From positions 186,001-250,000 of the forward strand of contig NZ_JACHKT010000001.1 of NCBI RefSeq assembly GCF_014204325.1: a stretch of 64,000 bases of DNA, read 5' to 3'. The notes under the pieces were generated by a model, which worked only from the letters and a program-made list of their open reading frames with translations, had not been told where the DNA came from and searched no databases. This document shows, one piece after another, positions 62,778-64,000 of the stretch. The first letter of the stretch is position 1. Every line of letters starts with the position of its first letter. The translations under genes and the position numbers were made by a program. The DNA comes from Arcicella rosea. Its GTDB lineage: Bacteria > Bacteroidota > Bacteroidia > Cytophagales > Spirosomataceae.

Positions 62778-63908
62778 ATGAAGTTAGATTTTTCGGTAAT
62801 CGAAAATTACGGACAACAATATGCCGCCCAAGTTTGTGATGAATTCTTCAATAGAACTGCTACAATCAATGGTCAACAAATCTTAAAACTCAGTAACGTT
62901 GCACAAGTAAATATGTTTGTGGTAAACGATTTGTTCGAGAAATGGAAAGCTGACACAGAAGCATTTAAAAGCCCTTACTTTAATTTTGATAATGACGACG
63001 TAAAAGCTGCTTTGAAAGCTTTTATGAATACGGCTTCACAACATATTATGGTGAAACGAGAGCATTTTGAACCAATGCTATCGAAAGCAGTTGTTAAAAC
63101 CATTATTCTTTTACTAGACCCAAGTAAATATTTCGACGACTTCGTCAGAGATTCTCCAGAGTTTACACTTACCAAAGAGCGTTTGGCACAACTTGTAAAA
63201 TATACAAAAATCAACAACCATATTGCCAAGTCGATGGTGGAGAAAATGGGAAGTGAAGATAAAGTATATGTAACGGTTGCTTTGAATTGGCTCAAGGAAA
63301 TCAGCGATAAAGTAGAATTTGAAAATGCGGATAAATTTTTTGAAATATTATCAGCAAAAGTACCTTTCAGAAAAGAATCTTTTATCAAAGCTAGTCCGAA
63401 AGTCATTGAAGAAATTCCAGTGAAGAAAGCTGCTAAATCTTTTTTTGACATTGAACCAGAAGAAGATTTAGATGATGAAAATGTGCCTTTGCCAACAGTT
63501 GATAAAATTCAAGCGGAAATTGATAGAAAAGGAACGCCAGCAGAAATCAAATTACCTGGAATTGACCGCCTCAATGATACTTTCACAGGCGATTTACCAA
63601 CGGTAAACGATTTATTGAAAAGAGATGCTATTGTTGGCGGTACTCCATTGGCTGATTTGGCCTTTAATCGTCCCATCAAGAGTATTGCAGATGGCGTGAG
63701 TTTAAATCAGAAATTTGTGTTTATTGGTAAATTATTTGATGGCGACATCAATGCTTACAGCAATGCCATTGATAAGATAGATGCTTGCGACAATTTATCA
63801 GACGCAAAAAATTATATGAATAAGTTTTTAGCACCAAAATATAATTGGATTTCTGTCGCTGAAGAAGCCAACGATTTTTTAGAAGTAGTTGCTAGAAAAT
63901 TTCAGTAA
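62778..63908 (+). CDS. Conserved protein of unknown function
   Basis: A 376-aa soluble protein with no signal peptide, membrane segment or recognised motif. The N-terminal half is helical (YGQQYAAQVCDEFFNRTA, LTKERLAQLVKYTKINNHIA). An acidic linker (EPEEDLDDENVPLPTVDKIQ) follows at about 225-245, and a C-terminal helical domain with FVFIGKLFDGDINAYSNAID, which may be an interaction module. It is a single gene flanked by terminators. I suspect a lineage-specific Cytophagales protein. Confidence 0.8.
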   Translation: MKLDFSVIENYGQQYAAQVCDEFFNRTATINGQQILKLSNVAQVNMFVVNDLFEKWKADTEAFKSPYFNFDNDDVKAALKAFMNTASQHIMVKREHFEPMLSKAVVKTIILLLDPSKYFDDFVRDSPEFTLTKERLAQLVKYTKINNHIAKSMVEKMGSEDKVYVTVALNWLKEISDKVEFENADKFFEILSAKVPFRKESFIKASPKVIEEIPVKKAAKSFFDIEPEEDLDDENVPLPTVDKIQAEIDRKGTPAEIKLPGIDRLNDTFTGDLPTVNDLLKRDAIVGGTPLADLAFNRPIKSIADGVSLNQKFVFIGKLFDGDINAYSNAIDKIDACDNLSDAKNYMNKFLAPKYNWISVAEEANDFLEVVARKFQ

Positions 63909-63924
63909 AAATATTTAACTTGTT

Positions 63925-63987
63925 AGTACAAAGCGATTTAGATGATGCTTTTGGTTTAAACACTCAAAGCATCATTTTTTTTGTACT
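63925..63987 (+). terminator. Terminator after the last gene
   Basis: Inner stem atgatgcttt / aaagcatcat (63942-63951 / 63966-63975) followed by a T run, with an outer pairing agtacaaa / tttgtact (63925-63932 / 63980-63987). Confidence 0.82.
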
Positions 63988-64000
63988 GCACATTAAATAT

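Overview
The window is chromosomal DNA of a low-GC (roughly 35-38 %) member of the Bacteroidota, most likely a Cytophagales/Spirosomaceae-type bacterium. This rests on a type IX secretion C-terminal sorting domain, BshA (bacillithiol), class II long IlvC, a RhaI/FGGY-kinase/aldolase-dehydrogenase rhamnose cassette, a short AtpC, and promoters of the Bacteroidota type (TTG / about 19 nt / TAnnTTTG). Genus-level placement is a guess.

Layout. 1-3.3 kb: folK, a two-component pair and a lipid hydroxylase. 3.5-8.8 kb: ndh-bshA, a UbiA-family prenyltransferase, thiL and a lipoprotein. 8.8-14 kb: a small cytochrome b5-like protein, a BadF-type sugar kinase, a conserved unknown, mnmD and carA with an unusual leader. 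14-20.4 kb: atpC-atpD, a membrane/TPR protein, a PH-like membrane protein and an ABC ATPase. 20.5-24 kb: an initiator tRNA split by a group I intron, a PD-(D/E)XK endonuclease gene, era and der. 24-30 kb: an EamA transporter, a YCF48-like propeller and a large T9SS-secreted repeat protein. 30-38 kb: the siroheme gene, nnr, a glycosyltransferase, a DUF1761-like pseudogene, rny, zapA and a flippase. 38-46 kb: the L-rhamnose catabolic operon and a divergent GH63-like glucosidase. 46-50 kb: ilvA, an AraC regulator and ilvC. 50-64 kb: an outer-membrane protein, relA/spoT, fur, purA, an AAA ATPase plus TOPRIM-like pair, a YkgJ-type protein, a ROK kinase, acpP-fabF-rnc and a conserved unknown.

Most genes are housekeeping. 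The standout is at 20.59-21.44 kb. A complete tRNA-fMet(CAU) is interrupted after U33 by a 262-nt group I intron with recognisable P4, P6, P7, P8 and P9 pairings. About 60 bp downstream of the tRNA, outside the intron, lies a 151-aa protein with the E/D/QxK active-site spacing of the I-Ssp6803I family. I-Ssp6803I is the homing endonuclease that in cyanobacteria is encoded inside a tRNA-fMet intron. This looks like a rearranged intron-homing system. Conventional tRNA searches would miss the split tRNA.

Secondary items are: an ATPase/TOPRIM pair between purA and a ykgJ-like gene that resembles two-gene phage-defence modules; a 36-codon frame followed by an intrinsic terminator directly upstream of carA; two promoter-to-terminator units with no gene that could be small RNAs; a 27-bp perfect GC-rich palindrome; and many spacers built from short inverted words. 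No rRNA, CRISPR array, transposase or prophage was seen.
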